From Teichococcus aestuarii (lineage in GTDB: Bacteria > Pseudomonadota > Alphaproteobacteria > Acetobacterales > Acetobacteraceae): a DNA stretch of 64,000 nt. A model generated the notes under the pieces. That model did no database searches. It was not told where the DNA came from and saw nothing but the letters and a program-made list of their open reading frames with translations. Shown one piece after another: positions 16,122 to 25,266 of this stretch. The stretch lies in the NCBI RefSeq assembly GCF_003116135.1, contig NZ_PDOA01000013.1:1-64000 (forward strand). Direction: 5' to 3'. The position numbers were made by a program, and so were the translations under genes. How positions within the stretch are numbered: the first letter of the stretch is position 1; every line of letters begins with the position of its first letter.

Positions 16122-16859
16122 CTAGGTCTGGGTGCCGCCATTGACCTGCAGCATCTGCCCGTTGATGAAGGCTCCCGCCTCCGAGGCGAGGGTACGGGCG
16201 AGGGCCGCCACCTCGGCCGGGGTGCCGAGCCGGCCCGCCGGGATGCGCGCCAGCACCGCCGGCGGCCCTTTCGCCGTGTCCTCCCCATCCTTTGCGGTGG
16301 GGCCGGGCGAGATGGCGTTCACCGTGATCCCGTGCGGGCCGAACTCCTTGGCCAGCGCCTTGGTCAACCCCCACACCCCGTGCTTGGCGACGGAGACGGC
16401 GGCGTGCCCGTCATAGCCCTGGATGGCGTTCATGCCGGTGAAGCTGATGATGCGGCCCCAGCCGCGCGCCAGCATGCCGGGCAGGCATTCCCGCGCCAGC
16501 CAGCGCGCCGCCTCCATGTCGACGGAGAGGACCTGGCGCCAGGTCTCCTCCGTGGTGTCGAGGAAGGGGACGGCGGGGCGGATCGCCGCGTTGTTCACCA
16601 GCACATCGACCGGCCCGAGGCCCGCCGTGGCCTCCGCCACGATCCGCGCGCAATCCTCCGCGCGGCCGACATCGCCCATGACCACCAGCGCGGCCACGCC
16701 CAGCGCCCGGGCCTCCTGCGCCACGGCCTCGCAGGCTGCGCGGTCCGACGAGCCGTTGATGACAACGTCGAAGCCGTCCTGCGCCAGGCCCAGCGCCACG
16801 GCACGGCCGATGTTGCGGCCTGAGCCGGTGATGAGCGCGACCTTGCGTGTCTGGGCCAT
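16122..16859 (-). CDS. SDR family protein, catalytic Tyr absent
   Basis: A 245-aa short-chain dehydrogenase/reductase. It has the nucleotide-binding TGSGRNIG motif, NNAAI, and the C-terminal SPGP and VNGG segments of FabG-like members. At the active site the usual YxxxK reads VSVAK, so the catalytic Tyr is replaced by Val while the Lys remains; a Tyr six residues earlier is out of register. It therefore may not be a normal oxidoreductase. It starts 82 bases after the DUF2218 stop on the same strand and may end the long iron operon. It does not look like EntA (dihydro-dihydroxybenzoate dehydrogenase). Confidence 0.85.
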   Translation of the reverse strand: MAQTRKVALITGSGRNIGRAVALGLAQDGFDVVINGSSDRAACEAVAQEARALGVAALVVMGDVGRAEDCARIVAEATAGLGPVDVLVNNAAIRPAVPFLDTTEETWRQVLSVDMEAARWLARECLPGMLARGWGRIISFTGMNAIQGYDGHAAVSVAKHGVWGLTKALAKEFGPHGITVNAISPGPTAKDGEDTAKGPPAVLARIPAGRLGTPAEVAALARTLASEAGAFINGQMLQVNGGTQT

Positions 16860-16941
16860 GGAACCGTTTCTCCCTCCGCGATGATGCGGCGGCGCGCAGT
16901 CTATGGGCCCCGCCCCGCCAGGGCCAGCCGCGGAGGGCCGG

Positions 16942-17265
16942 TCAGGCGGCATCCTGCCAGGCGAAGGCGAGCGGCGCCTCGCGGAAGGCGAAGCGGTCCA
17001 GATGCCGCTCCACGACGCCTTTCAGGCCCGCAAGCTGGCCCTCGGCGCTGGCGGCCAGGTGGCATTCCAGCCCGTCGGCGCGGGCGTGCAGCCGCAGCGT
17101 GGCGGCATCGGGCCAGTCCGCCCCCCGCGCATCGCGCGGGAACACGATCTTGCCCTCGTCGGCGGTGAACTCCACCGCGAGGTTGTGGCTCCAGTGCTTG
17201 CAGAGCTGCTGCAGGTAGCGGCTCGCATGGGCGGTGGGCACGGTGGCCCGGCTCTCGAAGCGCAT
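16942..17265 (-). CDS. DUF2218 protein
   Basis: A 107-aa soluble protein of the DUF2218 family, with the conserved YLQQLCKHWSHN segment, an FTADEGKIVFP strand, and an HLDRFAFRE motif near the end. GGGAG stands seven bases before ATG 17265, which fixes the start; the frame upstream is not coding. Family members often occur with siderophore transport genes, as here after the FepB-like binding protein (110-base gap). No activity is known. The His/Cys pair could bind metal or heme, but this is only suggestion. Confidence 0.85.
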   Translation of the reverse strand: MRFESRATVPTAHASRYLQQLCKHWSHNLAVEFTADEGKIVFPRDARGADWPDAATLRLHARADGLECHLAASAEGQLAGLKGVVERHLDRFAFREAPLAFAWQDAA

Positions 17266-17375
17266 CGGCTTTCTCCCAAGGATGGAGAGGGCTGCGGCCG
17301 CCCGGCGCCGTGGCGGGGCCGGGCTGGCGGGCATGGGGGGCTGGATCCCCGGTCGTTCCCCGGCCATGCGGGGCC

Positions 17376-18530
17376 TCAGGGCGAAGCCGGCGCCGCGCCG
17401 CGCAGGTCGGTCCAGTAGGTGCCCTGCATGGGGATGGCGAGGAACTCTGCGTTGAGCGCGGCCACCGTCGCCGCCGGGTCGAGATCGGCGCAGCGGGCGG
17501 GGTGGAACCAGCGGGCCAGCGCCTCCAGCATGACGATGTGGGCGGGCGTGTCGTTGAAGCCGTGCCAGATGGCATGCGCCCGGCCCGCCTGCACGGCGGG
17601 CAGGACGTCCAGCCTCTCGCGCTGAAGCACGGCGGCCAGCTCCCGCCGCGCCGGCGCCGCCTCCACCCCCGTGCCGAGCGGGATGCCGCCACGGCCGCCA
17701 TACGGCCCGCCGGTCGCGACATACACCGCCGGGTCCTGGCTCAGAATGTATTCGAGGGAGAGCTGGCCGACATTCCCCGGCAGCGTGTCGGCGCCGATAT
17801 TGTGCCCGCCGGCGAAGCGCACGATGGAATCGAACGCCCCCCGCCCTGGCGAGGCGCAGCAGGCCGTGCCCCCGGCATGGGCATGGACGAAGACGCGCGG
17901 CCGGTCCTCCCCGAGGCCGGCGAGGCGGGCCGAGATGCGCTCCATGCGCGCCATGTAGAAGCGGTCGAACGCCGCGGCGCGCTCCTCCAGCCCCAGCACC
18001 TGGCCCAGTATGGCCATGCTGCGCCGCGTGTCGCGCATCGGGTTGCTGAAGAAGTCGATGACGATGGCCGGGATGCCGGCGGCGGCGAGCCGGTCCAGCA
18101 CGCTGTCCGACTCCGCGCGCAGCGCGCCGCCGCTGACGATCACCGCATCCGGCTGCGCGGCCAGGATGGCCTCCAGCGAGAGACTGGCATTCTGGCCCGC
18201 CCGCGCGACGACGGGGATGGCATCGGCGCGCGGGAAGCGGGCGCGCAGCACCGCGTAGTCCGGCGGGTTCATGGTGCGCAGGTCGTCGCCCCAGCCGACG
18301 AGGAGGGAGACCGGGTCGGGGTGGAGCAGCCCCACCGCCAGCACGTGCCGTGCCTGCGCCAGCACCAGCCGCCGCGCCGGGCGGGGCAGGGTGACGGTGC
18401 GGCCGCGCAGGTCCGTCACGCGGATGGGCGACTGGGCGCGCGCCCGGGCAGGCAACAGGGCGGGCAACAGGGCGGGCGCGGCCAGCAGGGGCAGGGCCAG
18501 GGCATTGCCGAGAAGGGTGCGGCGGTTCAT
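17376..18530 (-). CDS. FepB/FecB-like siderophore-binding protein
   Basis: A 384-aa periplasmic protein. The N-terminus (MNRRTLLGN, then a long hydrophobic stretch ending ARARAQ) is a signal peptide, possibly Tat-type. The mature part matches class III metal and siderophore binding proteins (TroA/FecB fold): an early RVTDLRGRTVTLPRPARR strand, and DAVIVSGG in the first lobe. Its ATG overlaps the esterase stop by four bases. No BtuC/FecCD-type permease is present in the window to partner it. It is the penultimate gene of the Liv-type transporter operon, which raises the question of which permease it serves. Confidence 0.87.
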   Translation of the reverse strand: MNRRTLLGNALALPLLAAPALLPALLPARARAQSPIRVTDLRGRTVTLPRPARRLVLAQARHVLAVGLLHPDPVSLLVGWGDDLRTMNPPDYAVLRARFPRADAIPVVARAGQNASLSLEAILAAQPDAVIVSGGALRAESDSVLDRLAAAGIPAIVIDFFSNPMRDTRRSMAILGQVLGLEERAAAFDRFYMARMERISARLAGLGEDRPRVFVHAHAGGTACCASPGRGAFDSIVRFAGGHNIGADTLPGNVGQLSLEYILSQDPAVYVATGGPYGGRGGIPLGTGVEAAPARRELAAVLQRERLDVLPAVQAGRAHAIWHGFNDTPAHIVMLEALARWFHPARCADLDPAATVAALNAEFLAIPMQGTYWTDLRGAAPASP

Positions 18531-19375
18531 GCGGGGTCTCCTTCCCGGGGGAGGGCGAAGCGGGGGGCGCGGATCAGGGCGTGCAGCCGGGCGGAGCCAT
18601 GGTCCTCGCCCGGGAACTCGGCGAATTCCACGGCCAGCCCGGCGCCGCGCAGCAGCGCGGCCAGCTCGCGGGCATTGCCGATCATGCGGCGGGCGGCGCG
18701 GATGGCGCCGCGCGGGCCTTCGTCGCTTTCCTCCTGCCCGCCCACCGTCACCAGCAGGCGGGTGCCGGCCGCCGCGGCGGGCGGCCGCGCGGCGAAGCGC
18801 CGGGCGGCGTCCAGCATCGCCCCCTCGCCCCACCACAGGGAGGGGCTGGCGATGACGAGGCTGCGGAACAGACCGGGGCGCGCCAGCAGGGCGTGCAGCG
18901 CGAACAGCCCGCCCAGCGAATGGCCGAACAGCGAGATCTGCCCCATGTCCACCGGCTGGCGGCGGGCCAGGGCGGGCAGCAGCGCCGTCTCGATGAAGCC
19001 GAGGAACGCCGCCGCGCCGGAGGCGGCGGGGTCGGTGCCCGGCAGCGCCGGCGTGTAGTCGCGCTGGCGGGCGGCAGGCTCGTAGGCCGCGCCCCCGGGG
19101 TGGCCGAGGCCCAGGATCAGCGCCGGGGCGGGCCGGCCGGGTGTGTTGCGCCAGGTGAGGGCGCGGTAGGAATCCACCGCCGCGCCGAAGCCGGCATTGG
19201 CGTCCAGCACCAGCAGCACGGGGTAGCCGGCGGGTGGCGGCGGCGCCTCCGGCCAGGCGAGATAGGCACGGTGCCGCCGTGCCGGATCGGTCCCCGCCGG
19301 CATGTCCCACCAGGCGGTGCGCGGCAGCGTGACGGGCGCGTCCTCGGCCTCCGGGAGCGGCAAGGGCTGGCTCAT
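18527..19375 (-). CDS. siderophore esterase, Fes/IroE-like
   Basis: A 282-aa alpha/beta hydrolase of the esterase D/Fes/IroE type. The nucleophile elbow is GHSLGG, with LFALHALLARPGLF after it, and the ASPSLWW segment is typical of enterobactin-type esterases; the late EDHGS supplies the catalytic His. It has no signal peptide, so it should be cytoplasmic and open ferri-siderophore ester bonds after uptake. It is coupled by four-base overlaps to livF upstream and the FepB-like gene downstream. A second relative with a signal peptide lies at 31183-32100. The trilactone substrate is inferred from the NRPS in the same locus. Confidence 0.88.
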   Translation of the reverse strand: MSQPLPLPEAEDAPVTLPRTAWWDMPAGTDPARRHRAYLAWPEAPPPPAGYPVLLVLDANAGFGAAVDSYRALTWRNTPGRPAPALILGLGHPGGAAYEPAARQRDYTPALPGTDPAASGAAAFLGFIETALLPALARRQPVDMGQISLFGHSLGGLFALHALLARPGLFRSLVIASPSLWWGEGAMLDAARRFAARPPAAAAGTRLLVTVGGQEESDEGPRGAIRAARRMIGNARELAALLRGAGLAVEFAEFPGEDHGSARLHALIRAPRFALPREGDPA

Positions 19376-20096
19376 AGGCCGAGATGCTCCTGGACGAAGG
19401 GGCGGTCGGCGAGCAGGGCGCCGGACGGGCCGTCGAAGACGATGCCGCGCCCGGCCAGCACCACGGCGCGCGGGCAGAGCCGCAGGGCGAGGGGGAGGTT
19501 CTGCTCGGCCAGCAGCACCGTCAGCCCCTCCGCCCGCAGCCGCCCGACATGGTGCAGGATGATCTCCTCGGCCATCAGCGGCGCCAGGCCCTCGCTCGGC
19601 TCGTCCAGCACCAGCAGCCTGGGCTGGGTGAGCAGGGCGCGGCCGATGGCCAGCATCTGCCGCTCGCCGCCGCTGAGGGCGCTGCTGGAGGTGGCGCGGC
19701 GTTCCGCCAGGCGTGGGAACAGGGCGAGGACGCGCTCCAGCGTCCAGGCGCCGCGCGCGCCGCGCAGCGTGGCGAGGCGGAGATTCTCCGCGACGGTCAA
19801 ATTGGGGAACAGGCCGCGCCCCTGCGGCACCAGCGCCAGGCCGAGCCGGGCGATGCGGTGGGTGGGCCAGCCCGTCACGTCCTGCCCCATCACCCGCACC
19901 GTGCCGCCGAGGCGGGGGCCGAGGTTGAACAGCGCCTGGGCCAGGGTGCTCTTGCCGGCGCCGTTGCGGCCGAGCAGGGCCACCGCCTCGCCGGCGCGCA
20001 GCTCCAGCGAGAGGCCGCGCAGCACCTCCACCGCGCCGTGATGCGCGGACAGGCCGGAGAGGGCAAGCAGCGGGGGGCCGGGCATCGCGCCGTGCA

Positions 20097-20097
<1 letters not shown>
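19372..20097 (-). CDS. Liv-type ABC transporter ATPase (LivF-like)
   Basis: A 241-aa ATP-binding protein with Walker A GRNGAGKST, the signature SGGERQ, Walker B LLVLDEPSEGLAP and the H-loop region LLAEQN. The EPSEGLAP sequence and length identify the LivF branch of branched-chain amino acid (HAAT) transporters. Its start overlaps the LivG-like stop by one base (TGATG); a second ATG at 20085 is possible. It is followed with four-base overlap by the siderophore esterase, so the usual amino-acid role is uncertain here. Confidence 0.9.
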
Positions 20098-20842
<745 letters not shown>

Positions 20843-20846
<4 letters not shown>

Positions 20847-21778
20847 CCCCGCCTCCACCGCGCCGCGGCACCCGCGAGGCCGTGCGGCAGCAGCAGCACG
20901 ATCAGCACGAAGATCACCCCGACGAAAAGCTGCCAGCGGTCGGTGTAGGCGCTGACATAGGTCTGCAGCGCCAGATAGACGGCGCTGCCCAGGAAGGCGC
21001 CCCAGAGCGAGCCGACGCCGCCGATCACCAGCATGATGATCATCGTGGCCGAGAGCGACCAGTGCACGCTCTGCGGCCCGACATAGAGGTTGAGGAACGG
21101 GTAGAGCGACCCCGCCGCGCCGGCGATGCCGCCCGCCGCCAGCATGGCGCGGAGGCGGATGCGCGCGGTGCTGTAGCCGAGCGCGCTCATCCGCAGCGGC
21201 TGCTCGCGCGCCCCCACCAGCGCGCGGCCGATCGGGGCGGCCACGAAGGAGCGGGCCAGGGCGTGTGCGGCCAAAGCGAGGCCGCCGGCCAGCAGGAACA
21301 GGGCGCGCGGCCCGTCCAGCCGCCAGGGGCCGAGGGAGAGCGGCGGCAGGCCGCGCAGCCCGTCCGCGCCGCCCGTCACCGCGCGCCAGTGGAAGGCCAC
21401 CTCCCAGGCGATCTGGCCGAGCAGCAGGGTGAGGATCAGCAGGAAGAGGTGGCTGCTGCGCATGATCGCCACGCCCATCAGCGCGGCCAGGAGCAGCGCC
21501 GCGCCGGTGCCGGCGCCGAGCACCAGGAGGAGGTTGCCGCCGAGATGCAGCGCCGCGACCGCCGCCGCATAGGCCGCCGTGCCGAACAGCGCCGCGTGGC
21601 CGAGCGAGACCAGCCCGCCGGAGCCCACCAGCAGGTCCAGGCTCATCACCGCCGTGCCGAGCAGCAGGATCTCGGCGAGGAAGCGGAGATGGAACGGGCC
21701 GGCCAGGGCGGCGGGCAGCGCCAGCGCCAGCAGGGCGGCCGCCATCGGCGCCGCCCGGGAGAGGAGCGCGCGCCTCAT
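20843..21778 (-). CDS. Liv-type ABC transporter permease (LivM-like)
   Basis: A 311-aa membrane protein with about ten hydrophobic helices. It carries the LivM segments LLVGSGGLVSLGHAALFG and GSLYPFLNLYVGP, and MIIMLVIGGVGSLWG near the C-terminus, the conserved coupling region of HAAT permeases. ATG 21778 overlaps the LivH-like stop by four bases. The family normally imports branched-chain amino acids, urea or related amides; the operon context suggests iron. Confidence 0.92.
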
Positions 21779-22644
21779 ACCTGGCGCAGCGGCGGCGCGA
21801 CGAAGCCGTGCGGGCGCAGCAGCAGGAAGCCGGCCATGGCGGAGAAGGCCACCACATTGGCGAATTCCGGGAACCACACCTTGCTGAAGGTGAGCGCGAA
21901 GCCCACCACCAGCGCGCCGGCCACCGTGCCGCCGAAGCTGCCGAGCCCGCCCACCACCACGGTGATGAGGGCGAGGATCAGCACCTCCTCGTCGAGCCCC
22001 GGATAGGCCGCCAGCATGCCCGCCCCCAGCGCGCCGCTCAGCCCGCCCAAGCCGGCCGAGAGCACCAGCACGGCGGCGAAGAGGCGGCGCGTGTCGATGC
22101 CCAGCGTCTCGACGATGCCGCGGTCGGTGACCGCCGCGCGCAGCGCGGCGCCCCACAGGGTGCGGTCCAGCAGCAGCCAGAGCAGCAGGCCGAGCACCGC
22201 GCCCACGCCGATCAGGAACAGGCGGTAGAGGGGGAAGGGCATGTCGAACAGGAAGACGACGCCGCGCAGCGCCGCCGGCAATTCGGGCGTCAGGATCTGC
22301 GCGCCGAAGCCCCAGCGCATGAGGTCGGCCAGGATGACGGAGATGCCGTAGGTCAGCAGCACCTGCATCAGGTGCGGCCGGGCGTAGAAGCGGCGGAACG
22401 GGAAGCGCTCCAGCAGCGCGCCGGCCAGGGCGGCGGCCAGGAAGGCGGCGGGGAAGGCCAGCCACCAGGGCGCCCCCGAGGCGAGCCAGAGCACCGCCAC
22501 GTAGCTGCCCAGCAGGTAGAAGGCGCCATGCGCGAGGTTGACGAAGTTCATCAGGCTCAGCACGACCGAGAGGCCGAGCCCCGTCAGCAGCAGCAGGGCC
22601 GAGAAGGACAGGGCGTTCAGGACCTGGACGATGGCGTAGCCCAT
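21775..22644 (-). CDS. Liv-type ABC transporter permease (LivH-like)
   Basis: A 289-aa membrane protein of the LivH branch. It has the SLMNFVNLAHGAFYLLGSYV segment typical of the first helices and the ALITVVVGGLGSFGG coupling motif near the end. The ATG at 22644 is chosen from homology; the upstream extension is antisense noise. It starts 22 bases after the binding-protein gene and overlaps the LivM-like gene by four bases. Confidence 0.92.
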   Translation of the reverse strand: MGYAIVQVLNALSFSALLLLTGLGLSVVLSLMNFVNLAHGAFYLLGSYVAVLWLASGAPWWLAFPAAFLAAALAGALLERFPFRRFYARPHLMQVLLTYGISVILADLMRWGFGAQILTPELPAALRGVVFLFDMPFPLYRLFLIGVGAVLGLLLWLLLDRTLWGAALRAAVTDRGIVETLGIDTRRLFAAVLVLSAGLGGLSGALGAGMLAAYPGLDEEVLILALITVVVGGLGSFGGTVAGALVVGFALTFSKVWFPEFANVVAFSAMAGFLLLRPHGFVAPPLRQV

Positions 22645-22666
22645 CGGGGTGCTTCCTCCGCGGGCC

Positions 22667-23905
22667 TCAGGCGTCCGGGCCCGGGTCGCGCAGCTGCGGG
22701 TAGGTGTGCACGACGGTGTTGACCATCCGCCCATCCTCGCCCCGCCGCACCGCGTTGACATGGATGTCGAGGATCGCCTGGCCGTTGCGCGGGTCGAAGG
22801 GCATGGTGCCGAAGGCGGTCTCGACCGGCGCGCCGAACAGCGCGGCCCGCGCCGCTTCCCAGTCCGCGAGGGTGCCGCCCGTGCGCTCCAGCAGCGCCCG
22901 GATCACCTGGCCGCAGACATAGCCCGTGGTGCTGAACTCGCCGGGCAGGGGCTTGCCCGTCGCCATGTAGGCCCGGTTGAAGGCGGCGCTGGCCGGCGCG
23001 GTGGGCGACTGGTGGAAGGTGCTGAAGGCGCCGAGCGCGGCATCCCCCACGGCGGGCAGCACGTCCTCCTGGTCGAAGAAGGCACCGGGGCCGATCAGCG
23101 GCACCCGGCCGGCGAGGCGGTATTCCTGCCACTGGCGCAGGAAGCGCACGGCATCGCTGCCGGCGAAGAAGCCATACACCGCCTCCGGCCGCTCGGCGGC
23201 GATGGTGGTCAGCAGCGGGCCGAAATCGGCGCTGCCGAGCGGCGTCCAGAGCGTCCGGCCAGGGCGGCCGCCGAGCTGCCGGTAGGTCTCCACGAAGTCG
23301 CCGACATATTCGCGCCCGGCGGCGTAGTCGGAGGCGACGGTCAGCACCCGCGCGCCGCCCAGCTTCTCCCGCGCCCAGCGCGCGGCGGTACTGCCCAGCA
23401 TCCAGTTCGTCTTGGTCGGGCGCACGATGTAGGGGCTGGCGGCCTTGCGGGCGAGGTCGTTGGCCGAGCCGAGCAGGAAGGTCGGCGTGCGCGCCTCCGT
23501 CACCACGTCGCGCAGCGCCAGCGCCACGCCGGAGCTGATGACGCCGCAGAGCAGGTCCACCCGGTCCTGGCCGATGAGCTTGCGGGCGCGGCGGGCGCCT
23601 TCCTCCGGCCGGGCCTGGTCGTCCTCCACCAGGAACTCCACCGGACGCCCGGCGAGGCGGTTGCCGGACTGCGCCAGGAGAAGCTGCATCCCGGCGCGCA
23701 TGCTCTCGCCGAGCGCGGTGAAGGGGCCGGAGAGGGAGGTGATCATGCCGATCCGCAGCGGCTGCGCCTGGGCCAGTGCCGGCGCGGCGAGCGGCAGGCC
23801 CGCGAGCGCGGCGGCCAGCCCCCCCAGCACCTGGCGGCGGCCGGCGGCGGGGCGGGGCGCCAGGGTGGCAGGATGAAGCGCGTCCCGCGGATGCAGCATG
23901 CCCAT
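22667..23905 (-). CDS. Liv-type periplasmic binding protein (LivK-like)
   Basis: A 412-aa periplasmic binding protein of the type I (Leu/Ile/Val or amide) fold. A GRRQVLGG twin-arginine-like motif precedes a hydrophobic stretch ending LAQAQ. The mature start RIGMITSLSGPFTALGES is characteristic, and the two lobes are present through RNGQAILDIHV. ATG at 23905 is preferred because a Fur-type box lies 26 bases upstream (23932-23946), inside the longer frame that would start at 23947. It heads an operon of at least seven genes: the LivKHMGF transporter, the esterase and the FepB-like protein. The ligand is unknown; a siderophore fragment or ferri-siderophore is a testable guess. Confidence 0.9.
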   Translation of the reverse strand: MGMLHPRDALHPATLAPRPAAGRRQVLGGLAAALAGLPLAAPALAQAQPLRIGMITSLSGPFTALGESMRAGMQLLLAQSGNRLAGRPVEFLVEDDQARPEEGARRARKLIGQDRVDLLCGVISSGVALALRDVVTEARTPTFLLGSANDLARKAASPYIVRPTKTNWMLGSTAARWAREKLGGARVLTVASDYAAGREYVGDFVETYRQLGGRPGRTLWTPLGSADFGPLLTTIAAERPEAVYGFFAGSDAVRFLRQWQEYRLAGRVPLIGPGAFFDQEDVLPAVGDAALGAFSTFHQSPTAPASAAFNRAYMATGKPLPGEFSTTGYVCGQVIRALLERTGGTLADWEAARAALFGAPVETAFGTMPFDPRNGQAILDIHVNAVRRGEDGRMVNTVVHTYPQLRDPGPDA

Positions 23906-23931
23906 GGTGGCCGGTCGTCTCCGGATGAAAA

Positions 23932-23946
23932 TGCGAACAGTTCTCA
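23932..23946 (-). promoter_or_regulatory. Fur-type box, Liv/esterase operon
   Basis: TGCGAACAGTTCTCA on the plus strand is a 7-1-7 palindrome with one mismatched position (TGCGAAC / GTTCTCA). It sits 26 bases upstream of the LivK-like start. A wider symmetry, TCGCA at 23956-23960 against TGCGA at 23932-23936, extends around it. It matches the other three boxes in design. Confidence 0.8.
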
Positions 23947-24038
23947 ACTGTTTCTCGCAGAGCCGTGCCCCTTTTACAAGGCCCGCCGGCGATCGGCCCT
24001 TCGCCGCGGCGATTGTCGCCTCTCCGGGTTGGTGTTAA

Positions 24039-24053
24039 TGATAACCATTCGCA
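24039..24053 (+). promoter_or_regulatory. Fur-type box, YncE-like gene
   Basis: TGATAACCATTCGCA, whose reverse strand is TGCGAATGGTTATCA, is a 7-1-7 palindrome near the Fur consensus. It lies 32 bases upstream of ATG 24086. It is the second box in the 180-base divergent region shared with the Liv operon. Confidence 0.85.
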
Positions 24054-24085
24054 ATTTGGCGCGATAGCCTCAGGAAAGGCCTGCA

Positions 24086-25186
24086 ATGCCTCCCACCCAT
24101 GCCAGCGCTCTCTCCGCCCCGCCGGTGCTCCGGCGCCGCCACGCGCTTGCCCTGCTCGGCGCGGCCACCTTCGCCCTGCGCGCCGCGCCGGCACGCGCCG
24201 CCGCCACGGTGGAGAAGACCGTGAAGCTGGCGCCCGGCCTGTACGAGCTGGCCGTCAGCACCACCACCGACCTTGTGCATGTGGCGAGCACCGGCCCGCG
24301 CGGCGCCGACAGTGCCCGCATCCTCGGCCTCGACCTGCGCACGCTGGAGGTGCGCTCCACCATCGAGCTGGGCGCCGACACGGTGTTCGGCCTCGGCGTG
24401 AACGACGCCACGGGCACGCTGTTCGGCACCGGCACGCGCAGCGGCCGGCTGGTCGCCATCGACCTGCGCAGCGGCCAGGTGAAGGCGCGGATCGGCGAGG
24501 GCGAGGGGGCGCATCTGCGCCACGTGGTGGTGGACGAGGCGCGCAACCGCGCCTTCGTCTCCATCTTCGGCTACCGCGACAAGCCGAGCGCCATCTGGGT
24601 GGTGGACACGGCGGCCAACACCGTCGCCCATGTCATCACCGAGGGGCTGGAGGGCGGCATCTCCGGTCTGGCCTACGATCCGGCGGGGGACCGCCTCTTC
24701 GCCGGCGCGCTGGGGCCGAACGAGGTGGTGGAGGTGAGCCTCGCCCGCCGCGCCGGGGTGCGCCGCTTCGCCTCGGGCGGCGAGGGGCTGATCAACGTGG
24801 AATACCACGCCGCCAGCGGCCGCCTGTTCTGCGCCAACCAGAAGAGCGGGCAGCTCACCGTGCTGGACGCCGCCTCGGAGACGCTGGTGAAGGCGCTGGA
24901 GACGGGCGCGGGCGCGCTCGGCATCACCCTCTCGCCCGATGGCGCGCTGGCCTATGTGGCCAATCGCGGCGCCGGCACGGTGAGCCTGGTGGAGACGAGC
25001 AGCCTGACCGTAAGGGCCAGCCTGGAGACCGGCACGCACCCGAACACCGTGGCGGTGGACCCTCGTTCGGGCCTCGCCTATGTCAGCAACAAGGCGAAGG
25101 CCGGGCCGCGCCCGGCGCCGGGACAGGCGCCCGTACCGCCGCCCGAGGACCCGCGCGGCGACACGGTCAGCCTGATCCGCGCCTGA
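24086..25186 (+). CDS. YncE-like beta-propeller protein
   Basis: A 366-aa secreted protein. A twin-arginine-like RRRHALALLG precedes a hydrophobic stretch ending PARAAA, so export is likely. The remainder is repeated beta-propeller blades of the YncE type, with recurrent ISGLAYDPAGDRLFAG-like and LGITLSPDGALAYVANRG segments. The start at ATG 24086 lies 32 bases after a Fur-type box. E. coli YncE is a periplasmic propeller reported as Fur-regulated, which fits. It is the only plus-strand gene of the iron locus. Its role is unknown; binding of a metal or siderophore-related ligand is inference. Confidence 0.88.
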   Translation: MPPTHASALSAPPVLRRRHALALLGAATFALRAAPARAAATVEKTVKLAPGLYELAVSTTTDLVHVASTGPRGADSARILGLDLRTLEVRSTIELGADTVFGLGVNDATGTLFGTGTRSGRLVAIDLRSGQVKARIGEGEGAHLRHVVVDEARNRAFVSIFGYRDKPSAIWVVDTAANTVAHVITEGLEGGISGLAYDPAGDRLFAGALGPNEVVEVSLARRAGVRRFASGGEGLINVEYHAASGRLFCANQKSGQLTVLDAASETLVKALETGAGALGITLSPDGALAYVANRGAGTVSLVETSSLTVRASLETGTHPNTVAVDPRSGLAYVSNKAKAGPRPAPGQAPVPPPEDPRGDTVSLIRA

Positions 25187-25193
25187 GGGACTC

Positions 25194-25218
25194 TCGAGAG
25201 GGGCTCTGCCCCTCTCGA
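25194..25218. terminator. 11-bp hairpin, convergent genes
   Basis: TCGAGAGGGGC (25194-25204) and GCCCCTCTCGA (25208-25218) pair perfectly around TCT. It lies 7 bases after the YncE-like stop, between convergent genes. Confidence 0.65.
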
Positions 25219-25228
25219 ACTCTCCCCG

Positions 25229-25249
25229 CCAAAGGCCTGAGGCCTTTGG
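25229..25249. terminator. 9-bp hairpin, convergent genes
   Basis: CCAAAGGCC (25229-25237) and GGCCTTTGG (25241-25249) pair around TGA. It is the second of two stacked hairpins between the YncE-like gene and the end of the NRPS gene. Confidence 0.6.
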
Positions 25250-25266
25250 AAACCCGTTCGTCCGTT

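Noticed and set aside
16122-16859. Reading the SDR gene as entA for dihydroxybenzoate synthesis
   Set aside because: It follows the FabG-like pattern and lacks the catalytic Tyr, so it cannot be assigned to that step.
17376-19310. A 644-codon frame that joins upstream sequence to the FepB-like protein
   Set aside because: The first 260 residues are an out-of-frame shadow of the esterase gene; the real start is the signal-peptide Met at 18530.
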